64,000 nt of DNA from Winogradskyella aurantiaca. GTDB lineage: Bacteria; Bacteroidota; Bacteroidia; Flavobacteriales; Flavobacteriaceae. The position numbers and the translations under genes were made by a program. Positions 24,414 through 33,705 of this stretch are shown here, in pieces. The stretch covers positions 286,572 through 350,571 of the forward strand of contig NZ_QKTV01000003.1 of assembly GCF_003362725.1 (NCBI RefSeq), read 5' to 3'. The stretch's first letter is position 1. Every line of letters starts with the position of its first letter. The notes under the pieces were generated by a model that ran no database searches, was not told the DNA's origin, and worked only from the letters and a program-made list of their open reading frames with translations.

Positions 24414-26186
24414 TTAGTATTTGACTATTTTCTTGGTTACCTTAGATCTATCACCAAAATCAAATACCGCCAAATAAACTCCACTATTCAACTGGTCTAA
24501 CTGCAATTCATTTAACCCCGCATTAACTTTAAGCCTTTTAATTAATTGTCCAACACCGTTAAAAAGAAACAAATCTGCTTCTTCCGCATTAACTTCAACA
24601 GTCACTTTATCACGAACAATTGTTGGATAAAGACTAATATAACTTAAGCTAAAATTCTCATCCATAGATAAACTAGCACCTTCCACAATGTTAATCTTTT
24701 GATTTACCTCAACATGGTTAAGTATATCTTCAATACCACTTGGCCAATTTACCTTTACATAATCAATGCTACTTGCATCCCCAACCCCAAATTGCTCTAC
24801 GAAGGAGTGTTGTGACAAATATCCCTCACCACACATGACATGACGGTATTGTACTTGTCCATTAGCCGAAATTTCTATTCGGGCTCCTATACCATCAATA
24901 TTACTCTCTGTTCCAATAAGATTTAACTTTAAATAATTTCCCTGCTCAGCATTCTTATTTTCCCAAACACAAGGAATGTCATTGTTATTATTAAGAACAA
25001 TGATATCTAACAGACCGTCATTATTGATATCGCCTACTGCATTACCATAACTCACATGATTATCTCCTTCAAATCCCATTTGAGTATTTTGCACAAACTC
25101 AAGGTTACCAATATTTTCATACAGAGCAAAGGAGGGGTAATCCATGACAGTCCCATCATAAGAGCTACTCACATAAAGGTCCATATCCCCATCATTCTCC
25201 ACGTCAATAAATGATGCCCCCCAGGCAAATCCGTAAAACATAGTGCCTGCAGTTTCAGAAACATTTTCAAAAGTCTCATTCGTTTCATTTTTGAAAAGGG
25301 CATTCCCCAAAAAGGGCGTACTCACATGCTCGGGTGTGTTAGTAACATACATATCAAAATAACCGTCGCTGTTAAAGTCATCAACAGTAACAGTCATCGC
25401 ATCCATTACTACACCAGTATTTGATTCTTCACTAACATCAGAAAAAGTTCCATCCCCATTATTTTTATAGAGAAAATTAGCAGAAAACCTGTCATTAGCC
25501 ACATACAAATCAAGCCATCCGTCATTGTTGTAATCAAAGAAACCAGAACAAAAGGACGGTGCCAACCTATTGAATAAACCAATTTCTTCACTCACCTCAG
25601 TGAACGTGCCGTCGCAATTACTTTGATAAAACAAATTGGGAACTCCCGACTCTGTACCAGTATGATTGGACAAATATAGGTCCAGGCAACCATCGTTATT
25701 AACATCTGCCCAGGAAGCACCATTTGTATATACATTAGAAGTTTCTATGCCTGAAGCCTCTGTGACTTCTTCAAAAATTAGATTCCCGGTATTATTAAAT
25801 AATCTATTTCCATAGGTGTTACTGGTTATAAACAAATCGCGATCACCATCATTATCATAATCAACCCAGCAAATTTGTTTGTTTTGATAGGACTGTATGC
25901 CCAAATTGAGATTGACTTCGGTAAAGAAAATTCCATCAATATTTAAATAAAACTTTGGGGTATCGTTAGGCCCAGTGCAAACAGAAATATCATCCCAGCC
26001 ATCTTTATTAAAGTCAACAAAGGAAATTCCATTACCCAATGCCGTATTCCCTACAATAACGTCCACTCCAACAGCCTCGGACACATTAGTAAAAGTGGTT
26101 TGAGCTCGGGCAACACCTAAAAGTGAGAATAATATTATAAAATGTGTTAATTTCTTACATTTTATTGACTTTATTAAGCTAATCAT
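24414..26186 (-). CDS. Secreted FG-GAP/VCBS-repeat protein with ASPIC/UnbV domain and T9SS tail
   Basis: A 590-residue exported protein of the CRTAC1-like type. After a signal peptide (about 1-28) come at least seven calcium-loop repeats of the form DxNxDGxxD (DFNKDGWDD, DYDNDGDRD, DVNNDGCLD, DYNNDGWLD, DFNSDGYFD, DVENDGDMD, DINNDGLLD), which build a beta-propeller. An ASPIC/UnbV segment (VKVNWPSGIEDIL) lies near residue 485, and a T9SS type A tail ends in KKIVKY. The likely role is surface binding or adhesion; no enzyme motif was seen. It is upstream of and parallel to the other T9SS cargo gene. Confidence 0.87.
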   Translation of the reverse strand: MISLIKSIKCKKLTHFIILFSLLGVARAQTTFTNVSEAVGVDVIVGNTALGNGISFVDFNKDGWDDISVCTGPNDTPKFYLNIDGIFFTEVNLNLGIQSYQNKQICWVDYDNDGDRDLFITSNTYGNRLFNNTGNLIFEEVTEASGIETSNVYTNGASWADVNNDGCLDLYLSNHTGTESGVPNLFYQSNCDGTFTEVSEEIGLFNRLAPSFCSGFFDYNNDGWLDLYVANDRFSANFLYKNNGDGTFSDVSEESNTGVVMDAMTVTVDDFNSDGYFDMYVTNTPEHVSTPFLGNALFKNETNETFENVSETAGTMFYGFAWGASFIDVENDGDMDLYVSSSYDGTVMDYPSFALYENIGNLEFVQNTQMGFEGDNHVSYGNAVGDINNDGLLDIIVLNNNNDIPCVWENKNAEQGNYLKLNLIGTESNIDGIGARIEISANGQVQYRHVMCGEGYLSQHSFVEQFGVGDASSIDYVKVNWPSGIEDILNHVEVNQKINIVEGASLSMDENFSLSYISLYPTIVRDKVTVEVNAEEADLFLFNGVGQLIKRLKVNAGLNELQLDQLNSGVYLAVFDFGDRSKVTKKIVKY

Positions 26187-26260
26187 CTTTTATTCCGCAA
26201 TTTTTTTCAATTATATGTATAATATTTTTAATTGCAAAACTCAGTTAGATAAGCTGATTA

Positions 26261-26291
26261 AAATAAAAAAGGCCACCTAATGGTGACCTTT
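26261..26291 (-). terminator. Intrinsic terminator of fabI
   Basis: Minus-strand stem AAAGGTCACC / GGTGGCCTTT with a 4-nt loop and one G-U pair, followed by TTTTATTT. The wobble only pairs well in the minus-strand RNA, which fits the direction of fabI. Confidence 0.85.
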
Positions 26292-26316
26292 ATATTTAGG
26301 TATTGTGGGAAATAAT

Positions 26317-27129
26317 CTATTCGTCTGTAAAGGCTTCCATAACCGCATCGCTAACTCCCATATTACTGAAGCCGCCATCGTTGTATAAATTTTGTAAAGT
26401 AACTCGTTTGGTTAGGTCGCTAAATAAAGTCACCGTGTAATTAGCACAATCAAGCGCTGTTGCGTTACCGAGCGGAGACATTTTCTCAGCGTAATTTATG
26501 AATCCATCAAACCCCTTGACACCTTGACCAGCCGTTGTTGGAGTTGGGGACTGAGAAATGGTATTAACCCTCACCTTTTTATCTCTACCAAAGAAATACC
26601 CAAAACTTCTCGCAATACTTTCCAAGTACGCCTTATTATCTGCCATATCATTGTAATCTGGAAACACTCTTTGCGCAGCCATATAAGTTAATGCTACGAT
26701 ACTTCCCCATTCATTCATAGCATCCACTTTATATAAAGATTGCATAACCTTATGAAATGACATTGCTGAAACGTCTGTACCTTTCTGGGTCCAATCATAC
26801 TTCTGGTCCGTATATGCCCTACCCTTACGTACGTTAACAGACATTCCAATAGAATGTAATACAAAATCTAATTTGCCTCCAAGTATTTCAATAGATTGCG
26901 CTACAAGTTTATCCAAATCTTCTTCAGAGGTAGCGTCAGCAGGAATAATTTCAGATCCTGTTTTTTCAGCTAGCTCTTTGATCTGTCCCATTCGCATAGC
27001 GATCGGTGCATTTGTTAAAACAAATTGCCCTCCTTCTTCATGCACTCTCTCAGCAGTTTTCCAGGCAATAGAATTTTCATCTAAAGCTCCAAATATGATT
27101 CCTTTTTTACCTTTTAACAAGTTATACAT
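26317..27129 (-). CDS. fabI: Enoyl-[acyl-carrier-protein] reductase (NADH)
   Basis: Catalyses the last reduction in each cycle of type II fatty acid synthesis. It is 270 residues, an SDR fold with the FabI-type cofactor loop (GIIFGALDENSIAW). The active-site pair is spaced Y-x6-K (YNDMADNK near residue 159), followed by the VRVNTISQSPTPT segment. Length and motifs are normal for the Bacteroidota form. A TAAATTTG promoter box ends 13 nt before the start and a terminator follows, so it can be expressed alone although it lies directly after recN. Confidence 0.95.
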   Translation of the reverse strand: MYNLLKGKKGIIFGALDENSIAWKTAERVHEEGGQFVLTNAPIAMRMGQIKELAEKTGSEIIPADATSEEDLDKLVAQSIEILGGKLDFVLHSIGMSVNVRKGRAYTDQKYDWTQKGTDVSAMSFHKVMQSLYKVDAMNEWGSIVALTYMAAQRVFPDYNDMADNKAYLESIARSFGYFFGRDKKVRVNTISQSPTPTTAGQGVKGFDGFINYAEKMSPLGNATALDCANYTVTLFSDLTKRVTLQNLYNDGGFSNMGVSDAVMEAFTDE

Positions 27130-27142
27130 AGTCTTGAATTTT

Positions 27143-27150
27143 CAAATTTA
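27143..27150 (-). promoter_or_regulatory. -7 promoter box of fabI
   Basis: TAAATTTG on the minus strand, 13 nt from the ATG; consensus match, no -33 TTG at the expected distance. Confidence 0.5.
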
Positions 27151-27170
27151 GTAAGGCCGTAAATATAAAA

Positions 27171-28823
27171 TTAATTGAGCAATTGTTTGGCGTGAAGGAT
27201 GGCTGAATCAAACTTTTCAACACCACCTAGCATCTTTGCAATTTCCTGTACACGTTCAGCTTGATCCAGTTCTTTTATATTGGTGAGAGTCTGCTCGCCT
27301 GAATCTTCTTTAAATACACGATAATGCACATCTCCTTTTGCCGCAACCTGGGGCAAATGTGTAATACTCATTAATTGAAAATGCCTACTCATTGATTTCA
27401 TTATTTCTCCCATCTTATCAGCAATTTCACCAGAAACACCTGTGTCAATCTCGTCAAAAATTAAGGTTGGTAACTTAGTATACTGTGCTAATATCGACTT
27501 TAAACACAGCATAATTCGAGAAAGCTCACCACCCGAAGCGGATGTCTTCAAATCATTGAACTTAGAACCCTTATTTGCAGTAAATTTAAAGCTTAATCCA
27601 TCCTTCCCATTGGATGACAGTTGATCTAGTGATAACAGTTCTATCTGAAACTTAGCATTGGACATCCCTAAAGGTTGTAGCTTTTGCTCTAACTGTCTTC
27701 CCAGAACGGGTGCTGCTTTAAGTCTATTATCACTTAGACGCTTGGCCAATTGATTAAGACCTGATTTCAAACGAACAAGTTCATCCTCAAGTGTTACAAT
27801 TCGTTCTTCTAGGTTATTCGTTAGTTCAAACTCCTTTTTGAATTCTAACCTGATCTCCAAAAGTTCATCTAGCGAATTGACACTATGCTTCATTAATAGG
27901 GTATTGATATGTTGCATTTTTTGATTGACCTCATTCAAAGAATGAGGATCTAACACAACTTCGCTCTCTTGTGAATAAATATCTGAGGCCAGATCTTCAA
28001 GTTCAATTATAGCACTAATTACTCGTTGATTGATCTGCTCGTAATTAGATGAAAACCCTGCAATCTCATCCAGATTGCGTTTTACATCTTTTAATTTTTC
28101 AATCAGTCCAATCTCTTCATTCGACAATACCTGCATTGCAAATTGCAAATGATGTTGAATTAATTCCGCATTCTCCAATTGCGCATGCTCCTCTTCAATT
28201 TCAACTAGCTGCCCTGGTGTTATTTTTATTTCATTAAGCTCCTCCAAAAGAAAGGCGTTATAGTCTCGACGCTTAAGATCTTCTTTCTGACGTAGCTTCA
28301 AAGCCTCCAGATCCCTAGTTAATATGCGATACTGATTCCAAATATCCTGGTACTCATTCAAAATCACAGCATTTCCAGATATACTATCAATAATCGAGAA
28401 TAAATAGGATTCGTCTGTTAATTGAAGCGTTTGATTTTGAGAGTGAACATCGATTAACTTAGAACCTATAGCATTAAGCGTTTCTAAGCGAACAGGAGTG
28501 TCATTGATAAAGGCACGTGATTTTCCTGACGGTAATAACTCGCGTCTCAGAAATACCTCGTCATCATAGTCAAGATCATGTGATTTAAAGAGTTCTTCCA
28601 AATTAAAACCAGCTATCTCTAATGTCGCTTCAACAATACACTTTTTGCTTGAATCTTTTATTTGTCCCAGATCAGCTCGCTTTCCAAGAACCAAGGCAAG
28701 CCCACCAAGAAGAATAGATTTACCAGCACCCGTCTCCCCAGTAATAATATTTAGCCCCTTCACAAAGGAAACGTTCAACTCATCAATCAGAGCGTAATTT
28801 TTTATAGAAAGTTCCTTGAGCAT
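27171..28823 (-). CDS. recN: DNA repair protein RecN
   Basis: SMC-like ATPase used in recombinational repair of double-strand breaks. It is 550 residues: an N-terminal ATPase half with Walker A GETGAGKSILL, a long coiled-coil middle (about 150-370), and a C-terminal half with the ABC signature ASGGELSRIML and Walker B PTLIFDEIDTGVSG. All motifs are intact. It lies between porD-like and fabI on the minus strand and has its own -7 box, so it need not depend on the upstream genes. Confidence 0.95.
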   Translation of the reverse strand: MLKELSIKNYALIDELNVSFVKGLNIITGETGAGKSILLGGLALVLGKRADLGQIKDSSKKCIVEATLEIAGFNLEELFKSHDLDYDDEVFLRRELLPSGKSRAFINDTPVRLETLNAIGSKLIDVHSQNQTLQLTDESYLFSIIDSISGNAVILNEYQDIWNQYRILTRDLEALKLRQKEDLKRRDYNAFLLEELNEIKITPGQLVEIEEEHAQLENAELIQHHLQFAMQVLSNEEIGLIEKLKDVKRNLDEIAGFSSNYEQINQRVISAIIELEDLASDIYSQESEVVLDPHSLNEVNQKMQHINTLLMKHSVNSLDELLEIRLEFKKEFELTNNLEERIVTLEDELVRLKSGLNQLAKRLSDNRLKAAPVLGRQLEQKLQPLGMSNAKFQIELLSLDQLSSNGKDGLSFKFTANKGSKFNDLKTSASGGELSRIMLCLKSILAQYTKLPTLIFDEIDTGVSGEIADKMGEIMKSMSRHFQLMSITHLPQVAAKGDVHYRVFKEDSGEQTLTNIKELDQAERVQEIAKMLGGVEKFDSAILHAKQLLN

Positions 28824-28845
28824 CTTTTAAAACAGCTTGTAAGAT

Positions 28846-28853
28846 CAAAGTTA
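28846..28853 (-). promoter_or_regulatory. -7 promoter box of recN
   Basis: TAACTTTG on the minus strand, 22 nt before the recN ATG. No LexA-like palindrome was noticed nearby. Confidence 0.5.
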
Positions 28854-28875
28854 CTTATAAAGAATTAGTAATTCT

Positions 28876-29763
28876 CTAAAAGCGAATAGATTTCCATTTA
28901 GTAGAATACGTGGGTGCGATGTTGTTTAACAGATCGGAAAGCTCAGCGATATTGACATTAGGTCCACCACCGAAAATATCCGTGATTTCATCAGACTTTG
29001 CGTCAAAGAAAACTCGCATTAAAAATGAGTTTGGACGTCTACGATGCATACTAAGCAAATCTTGCAAGTGACTAGCTATTTGCTCTTTTCCTAACCTTGG
29101 ATCGTCTGCCATTATATCAAGGCCATTAATATGGTAATTGTACATGGTGGATCTATATTCCTCGTAGGTAGGAGATAATAAATCAGCCACTAATGTAAAA
29201 CGCGATTGAGGACCACTCTGCAAAGTCCAACCAGAACCAGCTTGCTGAGAAAAATTAGCAATAATTTGAGCCTGTTTAAAATGATCCAGACCACCATTCA
29301 ATTTATAACTATCTGCATCTAAACCAAGAATAATATAGACATGAAAGGCTATCACAGATACCAAGTTTGACTCGTACTGGTTAGGATTAAATATGATATT
29401 TTGAAACTCTAAATACTTAAAATTAAAGTCCTTATCATTAAAATTTAATATTGGTGTTGTGTAAGTCGAGTTAAATACTGGCCTTGAAGAAGACACTTGA
29501 ATTGAACCGGTAAAGTTATCATTGTCATAAGCATTAATGGTAATTACCATGCTACAATCAATTTTCTCATTAGATTTATATTCCTGACTTGTCCACTTGG
29601 TATTGTTTACAAATTCAGTTAATTGCTGTTCAAGGGTTTTAAAAACGACGTTGTTTTGTCTTCCTGTTAAATCAGCAATTACCTTAACCGTACAATTGAG
29701 TTCTTGTCCAATACTCGTTTGGAAAAGCCCAATTAGACTTAATAAGAAAATGAATTTACGCAT
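28876..29763 (-). CDS. PorD-like (DUF4835) secreted protein
   Basis: A 295-residue exported protein of the DUF4835 family, linked in Bacteroidota to type IX secretion and sometimes called PorD. It has a signal peptide ending IGQ at residue 19. Family marks include the start ELNCTVKV, the INAYDNDNFTGSIQV segment, and the C-terminal MRVFFDAKSDEI. Its start overlaps the end of coaBC by 8 bp. Two T9SS cargo proteins are encoded nearby, which fits, but the exact role in secretion is not established here. Confidence 0.8.
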   Translation of the reverse strand: MRKFIFLLSLIGLFQTSIGQELNCTVKVIADLTGRQNNVVFKTLEQQLTEFVNNTKWTSQEYKSNEKIDCSMVITINAYDNDNFTGSIQVSSSRPVFNSTYTTPILNFNDKDFNFKYLEFQNIIFNPNQYESNLVSVIAFHVYIILGLDADSYKLNGGLDHFKQAQIIANFSQQAGSGWTLQSGPQSRFTLVADLLSPTYEEYRSTMYNYHINGLDIMADDPRLGKEQIASHLQDLLSMHRRRPNSFLMRVFFDAKSDEITDIFGGGPNVNIAELSDLLNNIAPTYSTKWKSIRF

Positions 29764-30967
29764 TAATGTTTTTTAAAATCAAATCCATTAGGTCTGATGC
29801 CACCTCACGTTTAGATTTTAGTTCACCAACTTTAATTGCACCAGAAGCTGAAATAAATGTAACCTTATTTGTTGAACCACCAAAACCTGCCCCTGTATCT
29901 TTAAGGGAATTTAAAACTATAAGATCTAAGTTCTTTCGCTCCAATTTAGATTTAGCATTCTCAATTTCGTTAGAAGTTTCCAATGCAAAGCCCACTAGGT
30001 ACTGATGACGTTTAAGGTCGCCAATAGATTTAAGAATATCCTCAGTTTTTACAAGCTTTAAACCTAACGAACTATCGGTCTTCTTTATTTTCTCAGATTC
30101 AGTTTTTTCTGGTCTGTAGTCAGCAACTGCCGCAGAAAGTACTGCTACATGACATTGATCGAAATGGCCATGTACTGCATTATACATTTCTTCAGCTGAA
30201 ACAACTGATATCTTTTCAATAGAATATCCTTCAATAGATTCATTTGACGGACCACTTATTAAAACCACCTCTGCGCCCATTTTAGAAGCAGCCTTGGCTA
30301 TTTCAAAGCCCATCTTCCCCGAGGAATGGTTACCAATGAAACGTACAGGATCGATGGCTTCATAGGTTGGGCCAGCAGTTACCAATACTTTCTTACCTTT
30401 TAAAGGTAGTCCTTCTTTTATGTGCGCTTCTATGAAGGCAACAATTGATTCGGGCTCCGCCATACGACCTTCTCCTACTAGCCCACTCGCAAGTTCTCCG
30501 TGTTCTGCTGGAATCATGACGTTACCTCGCTTCTGTAGCTCTATAAGATTATGCCTGGTACTGTCATGTTTATACATGTCCAAATCCATAGCGGGGGCAA
30601 AATAAACCGGACATTTAGCAGACAGATAAACAGCAAGTAAAAGGTTGTCACAAATACCATTAGTCATTTTCGACATGGTATTTGCTGTTGCTGGAGCAAT
30701 AATTATAAAATCAGCCCAAAGACCAAGATCAACATGGTTATTCCAAACGGCGTTCTCATCTTTTTCATCTGTAAAATGAGAAAGTACTGGATTCTTTGAA
30801 AGCGTTGACAAGGTTAAAGGAGTTACAAACTCCTTGGCTGAAGGTGTTAGTACAACTTGGACATTAGCACCTTGCTTTACTAAGAGTCGAACTAACCAGG
30901 CACTTTTGTAGGCCGCTATACCAGCGGTAATTCCTAGTAAGACGTTTTGTTCTCTCAATAAAGACAT
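29756..30967 (-). CDS. coaBC: Bifunctional phosphopantothenoylcysteine decarboxylase / phosphopantothenate-cysteine ligase
   Basis: Two middle steps of coenzyme A synthesis in one 403-residue protein. The N-terminal FMN-binding decarboxylase (about 1-185) has GITAGIAAYK, the catalytic-type His in WNNHVDLGLWAD, and PAMDLDMY. The C-terminal ligase (about 190-400) has VTAGPTYEAIDPVRFIGN, AAVADYRP and KxKK-type residues. It starts 9 bp after rpoZ, in an operon bamD - rpoZ - coaBC - porD-like. Confidence 0.95.
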   Translation of the reverse strand: MSLLREQNVLLGITAGIAAYKSAWLVRLLVKQGANVQVVLTPSAKEFVTPLTLSTLSKNPVLSHFTDEKDENAVWNNHVDLGLWADFIIIAPATANTMSKMTNGICDNLLLAVYLSAKCPVYFAPAMDLDMYKHDSTRHNLIELQKRGNVMIPAEHGELASGLVGEGRMAEPESIVAFIEAHIKEGLPLKGKKVLVTAGPTYEAIDPVRFIGNHSSGKMGFEIAKAASKMGAEVVLISGPSNESIEGYSIEKISVVSAEEMYNAVHGHFDQCHVAVLSAAVADYRPEKTESEKIKKTDSSLGLKLVKTEDILKSIGDLKRHQYLVGFALETSNEIENAKSKLERKNLDLIVLNSLKDTGAGFGGSTNKVTFISASGAIKVGELKSKREVASDLMDLILKNINA

Positions 30968-30976
30968 TGAGCGGTC

Positions 30977-31306
30977 TTAGTCCTCTGTTTTATCTTCAGT
31001 ATTTCTGAAGTAAATTTTATCATCTAACCATTCTTTAATGGCTAACGCATGTGGCTTAGGAAGTTTTTCATAAAACTTTGAAACCTCAATTTGTTCCTTG
31101 TTTTCAAAAATCTCCTCTAAACTATCATTGTAAGTAGCGAACTCTTCTAACTTATCAATTAATTCGCGTCTAATGTCTGTGTTAATCTGCTCTGATCGTT
31201 TTGCAATAACAGAAATCGCCTCATAGATATTTTGAGTTTTGTCATCAATTTCGTTTCTGTTGTATGTTACCGTAGTAACTGATGCATCTGTGTTCTTTAA
31301 ATCCAT
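30977..31306 (-). CDS. rpoZ: RNA polymerase omega-like subunit (Bacteroidota form)
   Basis: A 109-residue small protein whose core (TQNIYEAISVIAKRSEQIN) matches the omega helix pattern N-x-Y-E-x-x-x-x-x-A-x-R-A found in RpoZ. Acidic N- and C-terminal extensions are normal in Bacteroidota, and the position between bamD and coaBC supports the call (coaBC next to rpoZ is common). It should promote assembly of RNA polymerase via beta-prime. Similarity to E. coli RpoZ is low, so confidence is a little reduced. Confidence 0.82.
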   Translation of the reverse strand: MDLKNTDASVTTVTYNRNEIDDKTQNIYEAISVIAKRSEQINTDIRRELIDKLEEFATYNDSLEEIFENKEQIEVSKFYEKLPKPHALAIKEWLDDKIYFRNTEDKTED

Positions 31307-31315
31307 ATTATGAGC

Positions 31316-32140
31316 TTAGCTTTTTTGTTTTTGTAATAATAATTCTTCGGGAAAACGTCTTAGTTCCTCCATCATATTAGTTGCCTGATCTCTATATTGT
31401 GTCTCAGGAAAGGCTTTCAAAAGTGAGTTGTAATAGGTTTCTGCTATAGCAATTCGTTCTTCTATCCGCTCCTCTACACTCAACTTTGTTAGATGAAACT
31501 CCGAATCAAAACGCCAATATAACGCTTCTTCTTTTAAAGTAGTACCAGGAAAATCCAGAAGAAAGTTGTTAAACGACTTTATTGAAGCCTTGTACTTATA
31601 AATTTTATTGTATTGTTTGGCAATTTCAAAGGCCTTTTTTTCTAGTTTAAAATCCAATTCTCTTATGAGAGTATTGGCTTCTGCCAAAAACTCAGAATTG
31701 GGATACTGATTTACGAAAAGCTGCAGTTTTTCAATAGCCTCAATAGTTTCTGTTTGATCTTTAGAATAAACAGGCGACAAAAAATAAGAACTTTTAGCTG
31801 AGAGGAAAAATGCCTCTTCGGCCTTCTCACTATTTGGATAACTATCTTTAAATCGCTCTAACTGATACGCTGCAGAAAAGTACTCAGCCTTGGTTCTTTC
31901 ACCCATGTAATAAAAAGTCATACCATATAAATAGGTAAGCTTCTCTGCTTGCGGTTTACCTCGATAATTTGGTATAATTTGAGCAAACAACTGGTTGGCT
32001 TTTTTGTATTTACCTTGCTCATACAACTCATTTCCCAATCTGAATTTTTCGGACACATCAGGAGATTTCATTACTCGAGCAAACTCACTACAGCTTGTTA
32101 GTATTACGGCAAATACGAAAAAATAGAATATTCTTTTCAT
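31316..32140 (-). CDS. bamD: Outer membrane protein assembly factor BamD
   Basis: Lipoprotein part of the BAM complex that folds outer-membrane proteins. It has 274 residues, signal and lipobox VILTSCSEF (Cys at residue 17), then TPR-like helical repeats (LGNELYEQGKYKKANQLF, and YLYGMTFYYMGERTKAEYFSA). The motif FKDSYPNSEKAEEAFF is typical of BamD. It is first in the minus-strand operon leading to rpoZ, coaBC and porD-like, with a promoter box 16 nt upstream. Confidence 0.93.
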   Translation of the reverse strand: MKRIFYFFVFAVILTSCSEFARVMKSPDVSEKFRLGNELYEQGKYKKANQLFAQIIPNYRGKPQAEKLTYLYGMTFYYMGERTKAEYFSAAYQLERFKDSYPNSEKAEEAFFLSAKSSYFLSPVYSKDQTETIEAIEKLQLFVNQYPNSEFLAEANTLIRELDFKLEKKAFEIAKQYNKIYKYKASIKSFNNFLLDFPGTTLKEEALYWRFDSEFHLTKLSVEERIEERIAIAETYYNSLLKAFPETQYRDQATNMMEELRRFPEELLLQKQKS

Positions 32141-32156
32141 AAAATTAAACAGTCGG

Positions 32157-32164
32157 CAAAATTA
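32157..32164 (-). promoter_or_regulatory. -7 promoter box of the bamD operon
   Basis: TAATTTTG on the minus strand, 16 nt before the bamD ATG. No -33 TTG seen at 17-23 nt. Confidence 0.5.
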
Positions 32165-32240
32165 AATAATATTAACGAGATTTGAAAGTATTTATTACTC
32201 ATAGAAACCCATTGGTTTTCAATTTATTAACTTATTAAGG

Positions 32241-33116
32241 TTAAAGTCGATTTATGGCCTTTGATAATTTTGATTTTAACTCTTCCGAGGCAGGAACCAA
32301 GGGCAATCTGACCTTATCTGAGCAAATTTCAAGTTGCTGTAAAAGTGCCTTAACCCCCGCAGGATTATTTTCTGTAAATATCAAAGACGTTAATTCTTTA
32401 AGTTTCAAATGCAATTTAGTACCAGATAAAGCATCATTTTTTAAACCAAAACGAATCATATTAGTAAAGTCACGCGTCATGGCCTGCCCTATAACAGATA
32501 TGACACCTGCCCCGCCAGCAAGTGTAACACTTAACGCAAGGTCGTCATCACCCGAAATAACTAAAAACTCTTCAGGCTTGTTTGCTAAAAGCTCATAATA
32601 TTGTGCCATATTCCCTGCCGCCTCTTTTACACCAATGATGTTTTTATGACTTTCAGCAAGTCGCAAAATAGTGGATGGCAAGACATTAGAGCCAGTTCTT
32701 CCTGGGACATTGTATAGAATCACAGGTTTCTCAGTGGCCGAAGCTATGGCTTCAAAATGCTTATATATTCCTTCCTGAGTTGGTTTACTGTAGTATGGTG
32801 ATACTGATAATATAGCATCTATTTGGCTTAAGTCAGATTCTTGAATTTCCTTTATAACCATAGCTGTATTATTTCCACCTATACCTAGAACCAAAGGCAG
32901 CCTACCAGCGTTAATTTTTGAAATAAAAGCGACGATTTCTTTCTTTTCGTCAAAACCAATAGTAGCACTTTCTCCTGTGGTTCCGCTAATAACTAGGTAT
33001 TCAGCACCATTCTCAATATTATGATTTACCAGCCGTTCAAGCGCTTTATAATCAACTTTCAAATCGCTGTCAAAGGGAGTTACCAGAGCAACACCAGTAC
33101 CTTTAAATGAGGTCAT
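32241..33116 (-). CDS. dapA: 4-hydroxy-tetrahydrodipicolinate synthase
   Basis: First committed step of lysine and diaminopimelate synthesis: condenses pyruvate with aspartate semialdehyde. A 291-residue class I aldolase. The Schiff-base lysine is K164 in GVKEAAGN, with Y135 in ILYNVPGRTG, and T46/T47 in SGTTGES. Its ATG shares one base with the stop of the upstream DUF6913 gene (TAATG), so translation is coupled. DapF, a later step, is encoded 17 kb away. Confidence 0.96.
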   Translation of the reverse strand: MTSFKGTGVALVTPFDSDLKVDYKALERLVNHNIENGAEYLVISGTTGESATIGFDEKKEIVAFISKINAGRLPLVLGIGGNNTAMVIKEIQESDLSQIDAILSVSPYYSKPTQEGIYKHFEAIASATEKPVILYNVPGRTGSNVLPSTILRLAESHKNIIGVKEAAGNMAQYYELLANKPEEFLVISGDDDLALSVTLAGGAGVISVIGQAMTRDFTNMIRFGLKNDALSGTKLHLKLKELTSLIFTENNPAGVKALLQQLEICSDKVRLPLVPASEELKSKLSKAINRL

Positions 33117-33634
33117 TATATTTTCTTTAAAATGGTTAAATATTTTCTTAATTCTAACTTAAATAGGTCAAACCTAGAGACTGATAATTCTAAAATAAGA
33201 TCGAACAATCGCTGATCATGATTGTGTATCCCAACCTTAAAGTTAGCTTTTGACATGGCCACAATTTGATGCAGTTCAGGTCTGTTTTCGTTATAAAATG
33301 CAATTAACATATCAAACGGTTCCTCAACAAATTGATGCAACTCTGAGTTTCTTAACTTTCCAGACCAACCAAAATCCTTGGCAATAAAATAAGTTTCCCA
33401 CTGCGCCCTTTTATCTTCCTCTTTCTCACAAAAAAATACCACCGTATTTTTTGGTGAGTTGAGATTAAACTCTTTAAACAAAGATCTAAAAGGTTCAGGG
33501 TCACTAAATTCATCTTGATTAAGAATAACACCTACATGTCTAACTTTTTTATTCTGAACATTTTGGTCTCTATTCTCAAGTAGATTGTTAACGAATTTTT
33601 GATTCGATTTCTCTCTGAATGCCTTTAAAATCAT
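33116..33634 (-). CDS. DUF6913 family protein
   Basis: A 172-residue cytoplasmic protein with no signal peptide. It matches the flavobacterial DUF6913 family as I recall it (start MILKAFREKSNQKFVNNLL, the FGWSGKLRNSELHQF segment, end RKYLTILKKI). It is translationally coupled to dapA by a one-base overlap, and a promoter box lies 17 nt upstream, so it heads the dapA transcript. The conserved link to dapA suggests a connected role, but none is known. Confidence 0.75.
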   Translation of the reverse strand: MILKAFREKSNQKFVNNLLENRDQNVQNKKVRHVGVILNQDEFSDPEPFRSLFKEFNLNSPKNTVVFFCEKEEDKRAQWETYFIAKDFGWSGKLRNSELHQFVEEPFDMLIAFYNENRPELHQIVAMSKANFKVGIHNHDQRLFDLILELSVSRFDLFKLELRKYLTILKKI

Positions 33635-33651
33635 GTATATTTAGTCGTTTA

Positions 33652-33659
33652 CAAATTTA
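33652..33659 (-). promoter_or_regulatory. -7 promoter box of the DUF6913-dapA operon
   Basis: TAAATTTG on the minus strand, 17 nt before the DUF6913 start, in the short divergent gap with the nucleotidase genes. Confidence 0.5.
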
Positions 33660-33705
33660 GAAAAAGCAATCACATGAATCTGTTAATATATCTTAAGTTA
33701 TTTGA

